DNA from: Letharia columbiana
Lineage: Eukaryota > Ascomycota > Lecanoromycetes > Lecanorales > Parmeliaceae
DNA: 64,000 nt
Direction of reading: 5' to 3'
Assembly (NCBI RefSeq): GCF_014066305.1
Contig: NW_023501092.1
Span: forward strand, 186,001-250,000
Shown here: positions 36,052 through 49,948 of the stretch, in pieces
Numbering within the stretch: position 1 is the first letter of the stretch
Layout of the letters: each line of letters starts with the position of its first letter
Program-made: the position numbers and the translations under genes
The notes under the pieces: model-generated
What the model saw: only the letters and a program-made list of their open reading frames with translations
What the model was told of the DNA's origin: nothing
Database searches by the model: none

Positions 36052-36673
36052 ATGTTCTCAACCTCTGTACTCGCCCTGCTCGCCAGTCCTCGCTCCCGAA
36101 CCGCTCGACCAAACCAAATTCCATTTCCTCCTACGAAACCACCGATCCCACCACCGACCAGCTTGCCATACGCTTCAAACCCAGCAAGGAACCCAGCACG
36201 GACGACGACGACAACCGCCACCGACCCCACGAATGCCAAACGCCAAGGCCGGATACCCCACGACCCAAGTCACCATTGGAGACGGGCACCATCCTCTGGG
36301 CCTGCGACGTCTGACCCCGTCGCCACCCTCCCCTCCATCTACACCACCTACGATAGATGCCTCCCACCCCCCAACGACGCCTATAACCTCCCCGTTACCC
36401 ACCTGACTCCCACCTCCGACATATCCAACGCCCGAAACCCTCAAACTGACCACTACGGCCACTTATCCGGGCTGGCCGCGCAACGGGCTGGTCGTGGGCA
36501 CTCAAGCTGCTATGTCGACCAACAGCCTCGCGGTCTGGCAGGATCAGACATTCTGCTGCAGAATCGCCACCGCTTCGAAATTCGCCGGGTTGGGCGCCCA
36601 CTCGGATGCTGATACCCTCGAGGCCAAGTGTTCAGTCTCCGCCGCTATCGGCACGTCAAGGACGGGATGCTGA
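36052..36673 (+). pseudogene. Fragmented secreted-protein-like gene
   Basis: A hydrophobic start (MFSTSVLALLA at 36052) resembles a signal peptide. From about 36429 to the TGA at 36671-36673 a different frame has strong coding character: TLKLTTTATYPGWPRNGLVVGTQ..., WQDQTFCCRI, GAHSDADTLEAKC, ending TSRTGC. The segment between is open in several frames and Thr/Pro-rich. No splice pair I can find links them, so the gene is broken or mis-sequenced. No family recognised. Confidence 0.3.
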
Positions 36674-38090
36674 GCCAACGGGGTGGCTCGGCTTGTTGGT
36701 GGGCTAGCGTTTTGACTCCTTTGGGGTCGAAGTGATGAGGGATGTTCAGGAGGAAGGGGAAGGTAGGGGGTGGGGGTGAAGGGCCAAACTATTCGCACAG
36801 TGCTGTCGATGCCAACTGATTCTTGTAGGAATGAAAGGTGAGAATGAAGAGGAGGTTTTAACCGCGCCACCATATTTTGACAGAAACAAAAGTCCTCATT
36901 TTCATCGACGTCTTTTGTGACATAGGTACCATCACGACAGACCCACTAGCGACCCTCATATCTATCATATCTCTGTTCCAACCCTCAACTCAGAACAAGG
37001 CAAAACGCTTGAACGACCGAACACCGCTGCCAACTCGAAGGTAAAAGGTAACCAACAACCGATCAGAAGGCTTACTTCGTATATAGCACTCGTATTAACC
37101 TCATTCTCTTACCCCTTCAACAACCTCATCATACGTGAAACAATGTATGAACCGCGATCTAGTACGATACATTAGCGACTTCTACGATACAATCGTCGAA
37201 TAAATCTATTCACAATGAGCCCCAATCTTCCTCAACATCTGTCCAGCGATCGAGTACCACTCTCTTGTTGCAAAGCGGAGATCGATCCCAACACTGGCTG
37301 TTCCGCTACCAGGGTCCTTGGAAGGGACGGAATCGATTGGGTCGATCTGGCTCCATATCTCTTTGGCTGGCTATAATTGTTGGGTGGTAATATGATGAGG
37401 ACGATTGGATGTGATGTAGGACTGAGTTCGTTGGCTTTAAGGATGGAAAAGTTTGATACGGGAAGGATCATGTATACGGAAAGGACTGCAATTTTTGTTC
37501 AGTATCACGTGAGCGTGGGCCCTAGAGCGCATCATAGAACTCTCTCGCTAAACGCAACCAGTCTAAGGTAGAGCTGCCTAAACGCAGAACTCACTCAACC
37601 TCACCTCGAGACGATTGCGCCACTATTCCATCCAAGATCATCTGCAGGTACCACCACAAAAGTTTGCGGGACGGAAGGGCCAGCTGCGGTCGGTCATTGG
37701 GACGATGTGCCTGCTTTCGCGAAACCGTCACCATGCGCGCGTGCCACCCGTCCCACCTGACCTTGCAGCCATCGACGACGACCCATTCCCGAAACATCTC
37801 ACCTACAATATCTCCCCACAGCGAGAGTATCCGCAACCGCCGAAACCCTTTTTTTAATTTTTTTACTTTGCGGCTTCGATTCTTATCGTTGAGAAGAAGA
37901 TCGTTCGGGCGAAGGTGTCCGTTGCGCGAAAGCGGCGGGGCGTGGATGGATGAATGGATCTCTTTACGGTTCGAGTTCGAGACATTTCGCACATGAGCAC
38001 TTCACGACACCTCTCCTGGGGGCCCATCCATCTTTTATAAGTGATGCCGGCTGGCTATACTGCGTGACCCAGCAACATGACCTGCCGCCA
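36674..38090. other. Intergenic, nothing firm
   Basis: Short overlapping frames only. No motif-bearing product. Confidence 0.35.
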
Positions 38091-38339
38091 TGGCATGTCG
38101 TCTCTCCATCGTCCATTTTTTCCTTTGTCCTTTCTCTCTCTCTGCTGCCTCCATACCGTCGTTACCATCGTCGCCGTCATCACTGCTCCATACCACCGCC
38201 ATCTTCCTACCCGAATTATACAAACAAACACTTCCACATCCCAAGCTCTCCGCACCTCTTTCCCGTCCGCCTTTATCTCATCTGTTCCGATACAGCACCG
38301 ATCCACCCTTCCACTCCACTCACCGCAACCCCATCCATC

Positions 38340-39895
<1,556 letters not shown>

Positions 39896-40205
39896 TGATA
39901 ACATGGCGGATCGATACGGCCCTTGTTTACCATGCCGGGGCAATGGGAACGGTTGCTTGGGGAGATATAGATATGGGAGGGGAGGGGATGACGAGTGGGA
40001 GTTGGAATTAGAATGACGAGTGGGGATTAGGGATGAATGGACGAGAGGCGGGTGGTGAAGGTCTTGTGGTACAGGGAGTAGAAGTGCGTGTGCAAAGCAG
40101 GTCGTTCGCGTTGATGTGCACGCTGGAAGATTGGTATTGTAACAAGGTCGTCGTGTCATCATGTCGCATGGTACCCGTCGTGCTCCATTTCACGCGAGTT
40201 CCCCT

Positions 40206-41995
40206 TTATGTGGCCCTCCTTCTCATACCCACACGACAGCCAATCGGTTTCCTCAAAAAGCCTTCCCTGGTCATCAACTCCCCCTGCTCCCTCAACTCGA
40301 ATTCGAATCTCCGCGCCACGGTCGCCACGATCAAGGCCAACTCCATCTCCGCCACATTCCGACCCACGCACGCTCTTGGCCCGTAGCTGAAAGGGATGAA
40401 TGCTCCTTTCTGCTTCTCGGTCAAGTTGTCTGGGTCCCAGCGGTCGGGGTTGAAGATGTCGGGATCGAAGGCGGGGTTGTTGGAGGGGTTCCAGACGGAG
40501 GGGAGGTGGTGGATCGTGTAGGCGGGGACGGAGAGGACGGTGCCCTGGGGGAAATGGTGGTTGCAAATTGAGACGCCGGAGCCCGGTGGGACGACGCGGG
40601 GGAGGCCGAGGGAGGAGGTGGAATGGATGCGGAGGGTTTCGGATATCACGTTGTGGAGACTGCAGATGGATCATCAGCATGGCATTCGCAATCATTCAAC
40701 CACAGGAAGAGCTGGCGTGGAGGCGCTTACTAGGGCAAATCCTTCACCATATCGTACTCCGGCACAGCAAATCCCTCCGGAATCGCCTCATCCAACTCCC
40801 TCTGTAACTTCTCCATCACCCCCTCCGTCTTTAAACACCAATACAGCAGCGCACAGCTGGTATTAGATGTTGTATCACTCCCTGCAATTAATTGTGTCAA
40901 TGCCTCTGCCGTCAACTCTTCCCTCCCAAGCTTCTCCCCGTTCTCATCTTTCCCCTCCATCAGTCTCGCCAATAAGTCCTTCCTCTGGCTTTTTTCTTCA
41001 TCCGGCGCATCGAGCCTGGCATTCACTCGCGCGGTGGCGATACCAGCGAGGTTCTCGACGGCGCGAACGCCGTCGCGGAAGAAAGGATCGGGGAGGTACT
41101 TGGCATAGGGTTTGATGGAGGGTAGACAGCCGATGGTGCCCGATACCTCACCGCGACGGTTCAGGACTTCGATGGCGGGGGCGTAGGTGACGGGACCGTT
41201 GGGGCTCTTCTGCACTTCGGCGATATCTTTGCCTTTGGAGAGCATGCCAAAAGGCACGCCGAATGCCTGTCATGGCCCTCCCCATCAGCACTTCGATATG
41301 CAATCTCGGAGCCGTGGCTACGCCGCACTCACCAGATCCCCAATGATATCGAACGCTATGTAGTTGAACCATTGTAGGCAATCCATATCGGCATAGTTCT
41401 GCCCCGACCTTGTCGCAGTGTCGGAGATGCGATCCCATTGCTTGACCAGCTGTTGCAGGTTGTATGCCATGTACTGCTCGAACTGGCCGATGCTCTTCGT
41501 GCTGAAAATGTGCGAGACAGTCTTGCGTTTGCGGGAATGTTCGGCGCGATCGCGGGTGTTGAAGAGGCCTCTTTGAATGGAGATGAAGGCGTCATAATAG
41601 TCGCTGTGAAGCCATGTCTCCGTGAGCTGTTGCTCATGAGGATTCGCGGAGAGCAGAGCGATGACAGAAAGAATGTAGTGGAATGTGAGAAAGGTTGATT
41701 ACCTCTTCAGCCATCCTCCGGTGTGGCTATAGATGACCGGAATGGCCTCTGGATCGGCAACAGAGACATGATCAGGCTGTATGCGCACCAGCGGTCCAAG
41801 CCTTTTGTGGGCTTCATCCACGGCTAGATACCGCCTTCCCCGCCTGCATTGGTAGAGTAGCCATATGTTGCTGAAGATTGCGAGCTTAGGGCCCGGGATG
41901 TCTCGTATGGCATTATTCCGGATGTATGGTAGGAGGTAGTAAATTACGGGTAGAAGGAGAAGGAGGTAGGGAGAGAGAAGAGATGTCAGGATCAT
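40206..41995 (-). CDS. bphA: Cytochrome P450 CYP53, benzoate 4-monooxygenase
   Basis: Four exons (41995-41703, 41603-41333, 41266-40731, 40659-40206) separated by introns of 99, 66 and 71 nt; all phases close to 517 aa, the family's length. The N-terminal anchor LLLLLPVIYYLLPYI is followed by DIPGPKLAIFSNIWLLYQ. Splicing gives WLKSDYYDAFISIQRGLFNTRDRAEH and FDIIGDLAFGVPFGMLSKGKDIAE, runs typical of CYP53. I-helix AGSDTTSNT, K-helix ETLR (374-377), heme loop FSYGPRACVG with Cys464. CYP53 enzymes hydroxylate benzoate to 4-hydroxybenzoate in the ER membrane with P450 reductase, feeding the beta-ketoadipate pathway and detoxifying plant benzoates. No pathway partner is adjacent, which is normal for fungi. 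Symbol given by family resemblance. Confidence 0.92.
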
Positions 41996-42605
41996 TGTTG
42001 TGGAGATATAGGGAGCTGGTATACAAGGTAGAAAGCTGTCATGTATAAAAGAAATCAAGCGTTGCCATGACCGAGAACATTTGCAAGTGAGAAGAAGGAG
42101 GACAGCGGACCCGTAATGCAAGAGATGTAAGACATTACGAATAGAAAGACAGATGTAGCTGTTCACATGCACACCAATTGAAGAATAACCAATAAGTTGT
42201 GGGGTTGGAAGTGCCGACTTAATATCCAGCCCCGCATAGAATAACATCCGGCCGACGCGGAACAGACCCGTGCACTTCCAAATCTACTCCTCGGTACCAG
42301 TGATATAGGACGAAGCGAATACTAGTTAAAGTACAGGGAACGATTAGGCCTTTTGAGGCTCATGTATGCCAACCGTTCAAGCCTCTTGGCGCGGGGATCC
42401 AAGCTTAAAGCTTCCGACAATTTGATGAATTGTGGGGGCGCAAATACCCCACCAATGAAATGACTCACCACTTAGAAACCCATGACCGACAATGATGAAG
42501 CTAGGTACATCCTTTTCAACCATACCATATCATGATGCGAGTAATATATCAGCCTACACAAGCTGCATTCGATTCTGTATCAGTGACTCTCTAACCAAAA
42601 TGACT
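41996..42605. other. CYP53 upstream region
   Basis: About 600 bp between the P450 start and the repeat cluster. The promoter must lie here; no further feature identified. Confidence 0.4.
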
Positions 42606-42610
42606 TTCTT

Positions 42611-43040
42611 CCAAATGTCCTGAAATCTCTGTGAGATACCCCAATCCGGGTTACAGCTCGGTAGGGGTGAAAAAAGTTCGGTAGGGGTGAAGCTTCGGCA
42701 TATTATCTCCTTCACCCCGGATGAACTCATAGCATACTTTCAAATGTCCTGAAATCTCGTGAGATACACCAATCCGGGTTACAGCTCGGTAGGGGTGGAA
42801 AAAAAGTTCGGTAGGGGTGAAGCTTCGGCATTATGCTCGCTTCAGCCACCGCATATCCTATATATAGGGATTCCCGTACCTCGCACACGTAAAAATCGCT
42901 GGACTGAATTTAACTTTCTTCACCCCCGATGAGGTGCTGGCATTCACCCCGGACGAGGTGCATATACTTTAGCATCTACTCACCCCTGCCGAACTTTTTT
43001 TCACCCATGCTGAGCTGTAAGCCCCCACCAATCCGATCAG
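42611..43040. repeat. Cluster of ~95-bp direct repeats and an inverted copy
   Basis: Copy 1 at about 42611-42704 and copy 2 at 42741-42835 are nearly identical direct repeats: AAATGTCCTGAAATCT, CCAATCCGGGTTACAG, then twin CTCGGTAGGGGTGA and TTCGGTAGGGGTGA blocks, then AGCTTCGGCAT. A third, inverted and more diverged copy covers about 42980-43040, with the twin blocks read on the other strand. Between them TTCACCCCGGATGA-like words recur at 42710, 42919 and 42943. No coding frame lies inside. The layout suggests a small non-autonomous element or nested insertions. Confidence 0.75.
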
Positions 43041-43173
43041 ACAGATCCGAGGTTCAACCGGGCTAGGGCTAGGGTATGGGCCGAAAAATGGTGGAGAGAC
43101 ATGTGACCAGGTACACAAGTCCCGAGTGCGACTTTCCGCCGGATTCGATGAGCTATTCGGCTCGATTGATCAA

Positions 43174-44000
43174 TCAAAATAAGCCGAATAGGCGGGTCTC
43201 GGCGCCGCAGACTGCTCGACGGGACTGCGGGCGAGACGGGGTGAAGGTAAAATTGCCGCAAACCTGGAACAGTTGAAAATGAAGATTATGGGCATGAAAA
43301 GCATTTTTTGGGCTGTGAAGGAGAGAGAGAGAGCGAATGGTACCTCAAAACCGATCATGGTGGAGTGCGCGTGACCTTCCGGGCAGCGAATGTTCGACCA
43401 GCGAAGAAGGACTGAGCGGCAATTGAACCTCTTGCCCGCCGTCATGCAAAAGGCTCTGCAACTGTCAAGGCATATCAGTCCCCACAGCCCGCAGAGGTGA
43501 CCTACAATGGCTATCCCGGTCATCCACGGGATACTGACAATGAACTCCATGACTCCGCCCCGTCCACATCCTTAAAGGACCTGGCCGAAGGTGTGGAAAC
43601 GCCAGCTTTACACCCGCACCGCTGCACTTCCGGCGAACTTCCTTGCTCCACTCCGGTTCATCACGACCTACCACCTCTTTTTCCAGCAAAGATCAACCCT
43701 CGCACCTCTGTCGCGTGGGAAGACTTGCCCAGCGTGATATCGTCGATCAGGTGCTCGTAAGAGTGGGTCTCGCGGGACCACGCACCCACCACGCAGACGT
43801 AGTACCCGCAGTGATTCCGGGAGGGTGTCCTCGGAAGCTCGCGTGACAACGGAAACCGACTTGAAAGGACCTCCAATCGCAGTACACCCCGTCCAGTATT
43901 TCAAACGCTCGGGAGGGAAGCCAAGGAAGAGTATTGTCCCTGCGAAGGTGCCTGGATGGTCATCTTTTGCAGCGATGCTTTGACTCGCACTCTGGACCAT
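43174..44000 (-). pseudogene. Unrecognised gene in several frames
   Basis: Three consecutive stretches on the minus strand have strong third-position G/C bias but lie in different frames: MVQSASQSIAAKDDHPGT...YWTGCTAIGGPFKSVSVV from 44000; HCGYYVCVVGAWSRETHSYEHLIDDITLGKSSH ending near 43661; and MEFIVSIPWMTGIAIVGHLCGLWGLICLDSCRAFC...RFNCRSVLLRWSNIRCPEGHAHSTMIGFE (43550 to about 43350). A plausible last intron (GTACCA...TTCCAG) leads to a short end ...ETRLFGLF-stop at 43174. The third piece has a possible membrane helix and six Cys. I recognise no family. Frame changes could be introns I failed to place or one-base indels. Confidence 0.35.
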
Positions 44001-44292
44001 AAAGTGTCAATGTCACACGCCGAGTCTGAGTGGTTTGAGCCACGACTGTTTGGGTAGCTGGACGTTTGTATATAGCTGAAGCCCTTGAAGAACTCGTACG
44101 TGGAGTTTGATAGATGTAGCTGTTTGGGGTTAGGGGAGCGTGAAAGTTAAGACTTGTAGACGTGGGTGAATGATGAAGAGGTGGTCATGGGACCAACATA
44201 TATTTCCCGAGACATGTACGTAGCAGAGGGTCCCGAGGGCTTAGAAGGCGTGAAATAATGTCTAAGCAGTCTAAAATGAACTTGGGTGTCGG

Positions 44293-46217
44293 TCAATGAC
44301 TCTCGGTCAGCCAGCCTGCATCTCTCCAACGAGCATACCGCACATACACCAACGGCTCTCTGAACGTTGGCTTACTGTTGTCACTCTGAAACCTATCAAG
44401 TCCTTCCGCCACCTTCCCCCCTATCCTCTTCTCAGACTCCACCCCACACCCATCAGCACTACTCCGCACCAGCGTTAACCGCTGCCTCTCAGTCCCCCCC
44501 GGGCTCATCCGTCTCCCCATCCGACAGACCGGATCGTCCGAAACCCCTGCAAAAGCCTCGCAACGGTATACGAAACCTCGATGAGTGCAAAGTCCTGACC
44601 GAGACAGGCTCTCGGACCACCGTTGAAAGGGAAATAAGCCCAACCGTAAGGGATTTCGAGCCCTCGTGTTCTTTCCCATCGCTCGGGGCGGAAGTCATCG
44701 GCGTCTTGGCCCAAAGATGTTCTGCGGCCGGGCATTGACGTGTTGTGAGAAGACGACGACTTCCCCTTTACGGACAAGGATAGGCGCGGTACCATCAGGA
44801 CCGCCGCCGCTCGGTAGCATCGCGGTTTTGTTGGCTGTGCGGTTGTTCCAGGGGACTGGGTGGGTAGACACGGAGACCTGAAGGGTATAAGCAGACTTCA
44901 AGCCGGTTGCAGGATTCAGATATGTACATTCTTTGATGACCGTAGCGAGCTATGGCATCTTTCGAATCTGCTCTCGAGTCGGATACTCTGAGTATCCAAC
45001 ACAAGTGTAAACCTCTTGACGGAGGCGTTCCATTACTGAAGTGTGGCGAATAAGAAGGGTCTGAAATGCGAGATGTCAGAGTCAGGTCCACAATTTTGAA
45101 GCGGGTTACGGAGGTACCGACAATGTCCATGGGAGCAGCAAGCCGTTGTGTCTCGCCCTGCAAGTAGTATGTTGAGGAGTTGGTCTCGAAGCAATTCATG
45201 GCTGCCAGACTCTTGGGCTAGTTGATCGACGAAGCTTTCAGATCATTCCTCGTCGTTGTACTTTTCTGACTTCACTCCTCGCTCCTGGATGTAGTCGTCT
45301 ATGGAATGATGGACTACAGAGCATGAACGCCTAAAATGCGAAGGACTGTACAGGAAGTGCCACCGTGCAAGACGAAATCGTTTTGCCAAACCTCTTTGAG
45401 CTATGTCGAAGTTGTCCGCCAAAGCTATGTTCCCGGCGTCAGTATCCTCTTCCGCTCTCAGACTATAGACGGATCGTCCGAGGAGTAAAGCTGTTGTGGT
45501 GTCTAGAATGAATTTGAAGAAGAGCGGCTGCAAGTCAACCGCTGCCTTAGAGATATCTAAGCATTCAAGGAGATTGTCAACATGTTCGCGAAACACGTCC
45601 ATATTTTGGTATTGCATTCGAATGAATTATTTGCGCAGTAGTTCCCAGGAGTGCTTCCAAGCCGGCCCCCCTTGAGTGAAGATGCCATTACCTAGGAGAG
45701 GGGGAGAAGACACTGTGGCGATCCCCGAAGCCATAATCGACATGATTGCCAAGTCAGGGTGGACTGTATTGAGACATAGACAGTACGGAAAGGCATACCT
45801 TGGAAATTTGTTGACAGCACAGCTTCTAGGTTCTTAAGGTCAAGGATGTGAAACGCACGCGGTCCGACTAAGAGGTATTGGAAGAGGTTGTTTCGAAGGT
45901 TCGTAGTCATCCGCAATTGAAAAGGAGAACGCGAGCAGATGTTGCTCTGCATCTGAATACCACAGCTTTCTGATCCAGTCGATGCCCAAGGGCCATTGAT
46001 TTAGAAGTTGTGGTGGAGGTGAACATCCGTATTTCAAGCCGAGCGCAAAATCAGCCTGTCTACTATCAACATTATCCGATGCCACATCTGATCTCCTGCA
46101 TACCAGGTATTCAAGATACTTCCGCACCACGACTTATAGAATACAGGCGAAGAATAAGGCGGACGTAGTGGAAACAGTCGCAGATCTTAGTAGTACATAG
46201 AACTCTGACTCTGCCAT
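44293..46217 (-). pseudogene. CYP52-like (alkane/fatty-acid hydroxylase type) P450 pseudogene
   Basis: Recognisable blocks run in order on the minus strand. Start MAESEFYVLL at 46217 with an in-frame TAA inside the membrane anchor, just before VVVRKYLEYLVCRR; GCSPPPQLLNQWPLGIDWIRKLW; FQYLLVGPRAFHILDLKNLEAVLSTNFQ; MQYQNMDVFREHVDNLLECL with LQPLFFKFILDTTTALLLGRSVYSLRAEED; I-helix [49 protein letters not shown]; heme loop [17 protein letters not shown]. The blocks need several frame changes that are not introns (for example within [13 protein letters not shown] versus NNRTANK). The heme Cys and I-helix Thr are kept. Block wording is that of CYP52 and its filamentous relatives. With an in-frame stop plus many indels it cannot make a normal enzyme as read. 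Confidence 0.75.
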
Positions 46218-47274
46218 ACGGATTTGAATATAATGGATGCTCTGCATAACGCCAGTTGTTTGCCGTCATAGGCCCTTGGTTGCGTCCGGTGTGAATGAAT
46301 ATGTATGTAGGTCAAAGAAAGGACATTGATGTGTCAAAGGCTTTGCCCCATGTGTCCAGGACTATGGATGAGGGAAGCATCCTGCAATGGTTTCGAGATA
46401 GGTTAGAGCAGTTACCACACTCGAGTAGTTAGCTGACCGTAGCTGCATATTGAGGAAACAGAGAACAGAGAAAGCTCCGGGCTCCATGCAGAGGTTGGTT
46501 ACGCCAGGACGTCAAGACTCCTGCGCCCAGATCTCGGATGCCGCCCCAATACGAGGCTGCCTTGCGAGATTCGGTACCCTAGGTTTAGGGTTGGTGCTAG
46601 CGCTCTCGCGCTGTCTAGGACCGTTGGTGCCGACCTCGTCCGCTCGGGAGGCGGCCCTGTAGCGGGGGACCCTACCTTAGAGCTACCTTATATCCTAGGG
46701 CGCATGAATTGAACTTTAGGGGCCTTTTGGACCCCAATATCGGGCTCTGAGGCCCCAAACTGGGCTGAGGCCAGGTTCAATCCCGAAAAGAGTTTTAAGA
46801 GCACTGGCGAGCCCTTCATGGGGCGTTATCCGACAGCTGGACCCTTTCCTTGGCGTGTGCGGGACTTTTGGTGCTGACCTCCGTAGGGGTTACAACATAC
46901 GGAGCCTAAGCGCCAGGAAAGCGGTCTGAGTCTTTCACACAATTTGAGGCCAGCGAGCACGAGCTATTCGTCCCGCTTAGCGAGTTCCCTGGATCGAGTG
47001 ATGTTTCGAAATGAGGTGTGAATAATTCCTAATCTCTCCACGTAATATTTAGAGTTGAGCAAGGTTGGGCTTGAGGCCCGTTGTCTTGACCCAAAATAGT
47101 GTCCAAAGGTATCGAGATTGCACAGCCAGCACAACGTTGAATGTCTAGGCGTATATATACATTTTCAAATTGCGAAGGGCGCTATATATCAGTAACATAA
47201 TCAGCGAGGGTATAACCAAGGAACCTGTATCCAATACTTTATATCAAAACAGGTACCACCAGTAAGGCCCGCAT
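46218..47274. other. Intergenic, nothing firm
   Basis: About 1 kb. G/C-rich words such as TTTAGGGG and repeated GGGGCC near 46560-46760 look like old repeat debris. No gene seen. Confidence 0.35.
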
Positions 47275-49358
47275 TCAGGCAAGATCAGCTGCCCTCTTAT
47301 CATCCAAATCCCTATCCTCTTTCGTAATACTTCCAGCGCTTGAGTCACCGCTGTCCTGATCCTTGCCCTCAACAACGTTGCCGTCACGGCCAAGCATTTG
47401 ATGCTCGATGTTAACCTGGTAAGAATATGTCAGCAATCTCTTCGGACTTATTGCGGGGTTGGAGAAGCCAGGATATGTATACCTTCGGTCCTTTGAACCA
47501 TTTGTGCGCACTCACAAACCACCAGATGGTGATCATCGTCATCGGACCTCCATATACAAGAACCGTCCAGTTCATGCCCGACGCACTAGAATGTGGTCAG
47601 CCGCTGAGCGCCTACGTAATGAAGTCGCGAACACTCACGTCAGATCGGAGCCAGTCAAGCTCGGAAGCATTAGGATCGGCACCATGAGAGCCACGAACGC
47701 ACAAGCCGCGCTGCCAATGTACATACTGAAGGGGCCCAAATTCCAAGGACCAGCCCTAAATCGATTGCCGACGAAGAAAACGCGGATGAAAATAGGTATC
47801 GTGAACGCGACGAAAGCTGCGACGGCAGCAATAGAGAACAGTGCGCCAGCTGCGAGTGGTCCACCGAAGACAAGGAGGGTCATGAGGATGCCGAGCGTAG
47901 TGTTGAACCAGACTGCATTGACAGGAGTGTGGGTGTGTTTGTTGACGCGCTTTATCCACCAGGAACAGGGAAAGCAGTCATCGCGGGCGTAGGCGAAAGT
48001 AACTCTGGAAGCAGCAACCTAAATCAAGCATCAGTCGATGGTTGTCCGTGCAGGGTACGATGACTTTATTCACATACCATGCAGCCTTGGCCCATGGAAA
48101 AGGCAGCAATGATGGTCAGGGACGCCGCGGCGAGAGCCACTTTCTGAGGCAAGACTTGAAGAAGGTACGACACCCATGGCTGACCTAGTGATGAGGTGAG
48201 GACACCATCAATGTCTATGACCGTATAGGCAACCACCAATTGTAAGAACCAGCCAAACAGCCCTCCGATACCGCTCGTCAAAACGATCGCTCTGGGTGCT
48301 GCAACGTTCGCATTGGCGCACTCCTCGCTCAAATGAAATGGTGCATCGTAGCCGCTGCCAAGCAAGTCAGCGGTCATTCGATTTGACAAATTTTTGCAAT
48401 TGAGGATTACCTCATGGTCCAGATCACGGCAACGAATGTCATCAGGATCGAGACACCCTTGGGGAAGTCTGTTCCATCATAAAAATCATTCCAAACAACG
48501 CTCGCAGGGGTAAAGCGAGGGAGGCCTTGTGACTCTCTATTGGTCGCAGACGGGATGAGGATAAGAACAATACAGAGCGCAATGATATTGAATGTCGATC
48601 CAACAGAATTGAAATTGGCGATCCACTTTGTAGGCATGCTGCTGATACACCCATGTATGAGCAAAATCAATGTCGTGAGCAGCCAGACCTGCCAATTTTG
48701 AGGAACGTAACTGGGATTGGAGATGGAAGCGCAAGCAAGGATCATTTCGGCCATAGGATAGTCGACAGAGGGGGCACCAGTGACTTGTCCCAGCCAATTC
48801 GACCAGCCGGTCAACCCTATGTTTCACCATCAGCCCTCGTGCAGGTACACTTTGTCTTGGGATACATACAGGCTGCGAGCGGCCCGTACCCCGGTGGCGC
48901 CAGAACCGCCGAAGCGTAGTATAACCCCCCACTTGTAGGCATCGAAGAGCACAGTTCAGCCATGCTCATGGCGACGCATTGGATGAAGGTCATGGCGATA
49001 AGCCATCCCCAGACCATACCGGGTGTACCCGCGTATCCCATGCCCTGTCACCTTGATCAGCCCAATGTCGCATTGCCGTATCATGGGTCTTTTCTCTCAC
49101 ATAGTATAGCGTGCTGGCGAAACTGGGCAGCAAGCCTAGCACAGCAAAGCTGACACAGAATGTGGTCCACAAGCTGAACTCTCTCTTAAACTCGGGTTTG
49201 TAGCCTAGTGCTGCCAGGACTTCTTCATCGGCAGTCAATTCGCGCTCGCTGTAGACGGGAATACCGCCAGCGCTGAGAACGGAGGTCACCGGCTCCTCTG
49301 CGACACTCTTTTTGCGGCCTGACATGCTCTGGCTTCGGACAGCGAGATTCTCAGCCAT
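47275..49358 (-). CDS. Amino-acid permease, APC superfamily (GABA/choline-transporter type)
   Basis: Seven exons (49358-49101, 49044-48870, 48816-48411, 48354-48078, 48018-47639, 47585-47483, 47415-47275); six introns of 53-67 nt; phases close to 579 aa. TM1 begins FSLWTTFCVSFAVLGLLPS. TM2 holds GMGYAGTPGMVWGW and MAELCSSMPTSGGLYYASA. Then WLTGWSNWLGQVTGAPS, the TM6 unwound region MSGYDAPFHLSEEC with ANVAAPRAI, SRVTFAYARDDCFP and the late GPWNLGPFS, all typical of the eukaryotic amino-acid/choline (Uga4/Hnm1-like) branch. About 12 membrane spans, cytosolic acidic C-tail (EGKDQDSGDSS...). Likely substrate GABA, an amino acid or choline; not resolvable here. The many small introns with clean branch points make this a confident model. 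Confidence 0.92.
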
Positions 49359-49948
49359 CTCGAAGGTGATTCGGCGTGTCGTCCCACGCCGTTCGAGGTA
49401 ATTAGGTCAGGGGGAGTAGGTGAAGGAGGGAGAAGTTTGGTTGACAGTAGGGGATCGCCGAGGTAGAAGTAGTCGTCGGACGTTTGAGTGTCTCCGAGAA
49501 ACCGCCAACGGCTCTCACTGGATTGGAAGGTTCAGGCGTGCATCAACTGATAACGCCCGGTTCTCGCGTGGGGCCCAGCTCGAAACTTGGGATTTGAGGC
49601 TTACGGTAGCCCGAGCCCATCTTATCTCTTTCCCCTCTTTCTCGTCTCTGAGCGCTTTCGATTGGCAGAGAATTGAGCCTGACCTCCTTCCTGCGAGACG
49701 GCGTCATGTAGCGTCAAGTAGCTCATCGTACTTCATCATCCAGGTGATGCGGCGGCGATCTCGCGAGTTGTTGCGTATCAGCGAAGGATAGTTGGCGGCT
49801 TCTGTCATAGGGAATTGGTTTCTGTCGCTCGGCTGGTATTTTGGCCCGGGTGCGCTTGCCTAATCTGGTAAGGCTGCACGTGATCCGAGGTCATCTGTCA
49901 TCTAAGTAAAGTTGGTAAAGTCTACTCCATAAAATTGCCTCAGTCCCT
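49359..49948. other. Permease upstream region
   Basis: 590 bp leading to the AT-rich island. Contains the permease promoter; no coding signal. Confidence 0.4.

Noticed and set aside
46560..46800. TTTAGGG and GGTTCAATCCC words suggesting an internal telomere or a tRNA B box
   Set aside because: Only single telomere-like words, and no A box, cloverleaf or terminator around the B-box-like word.
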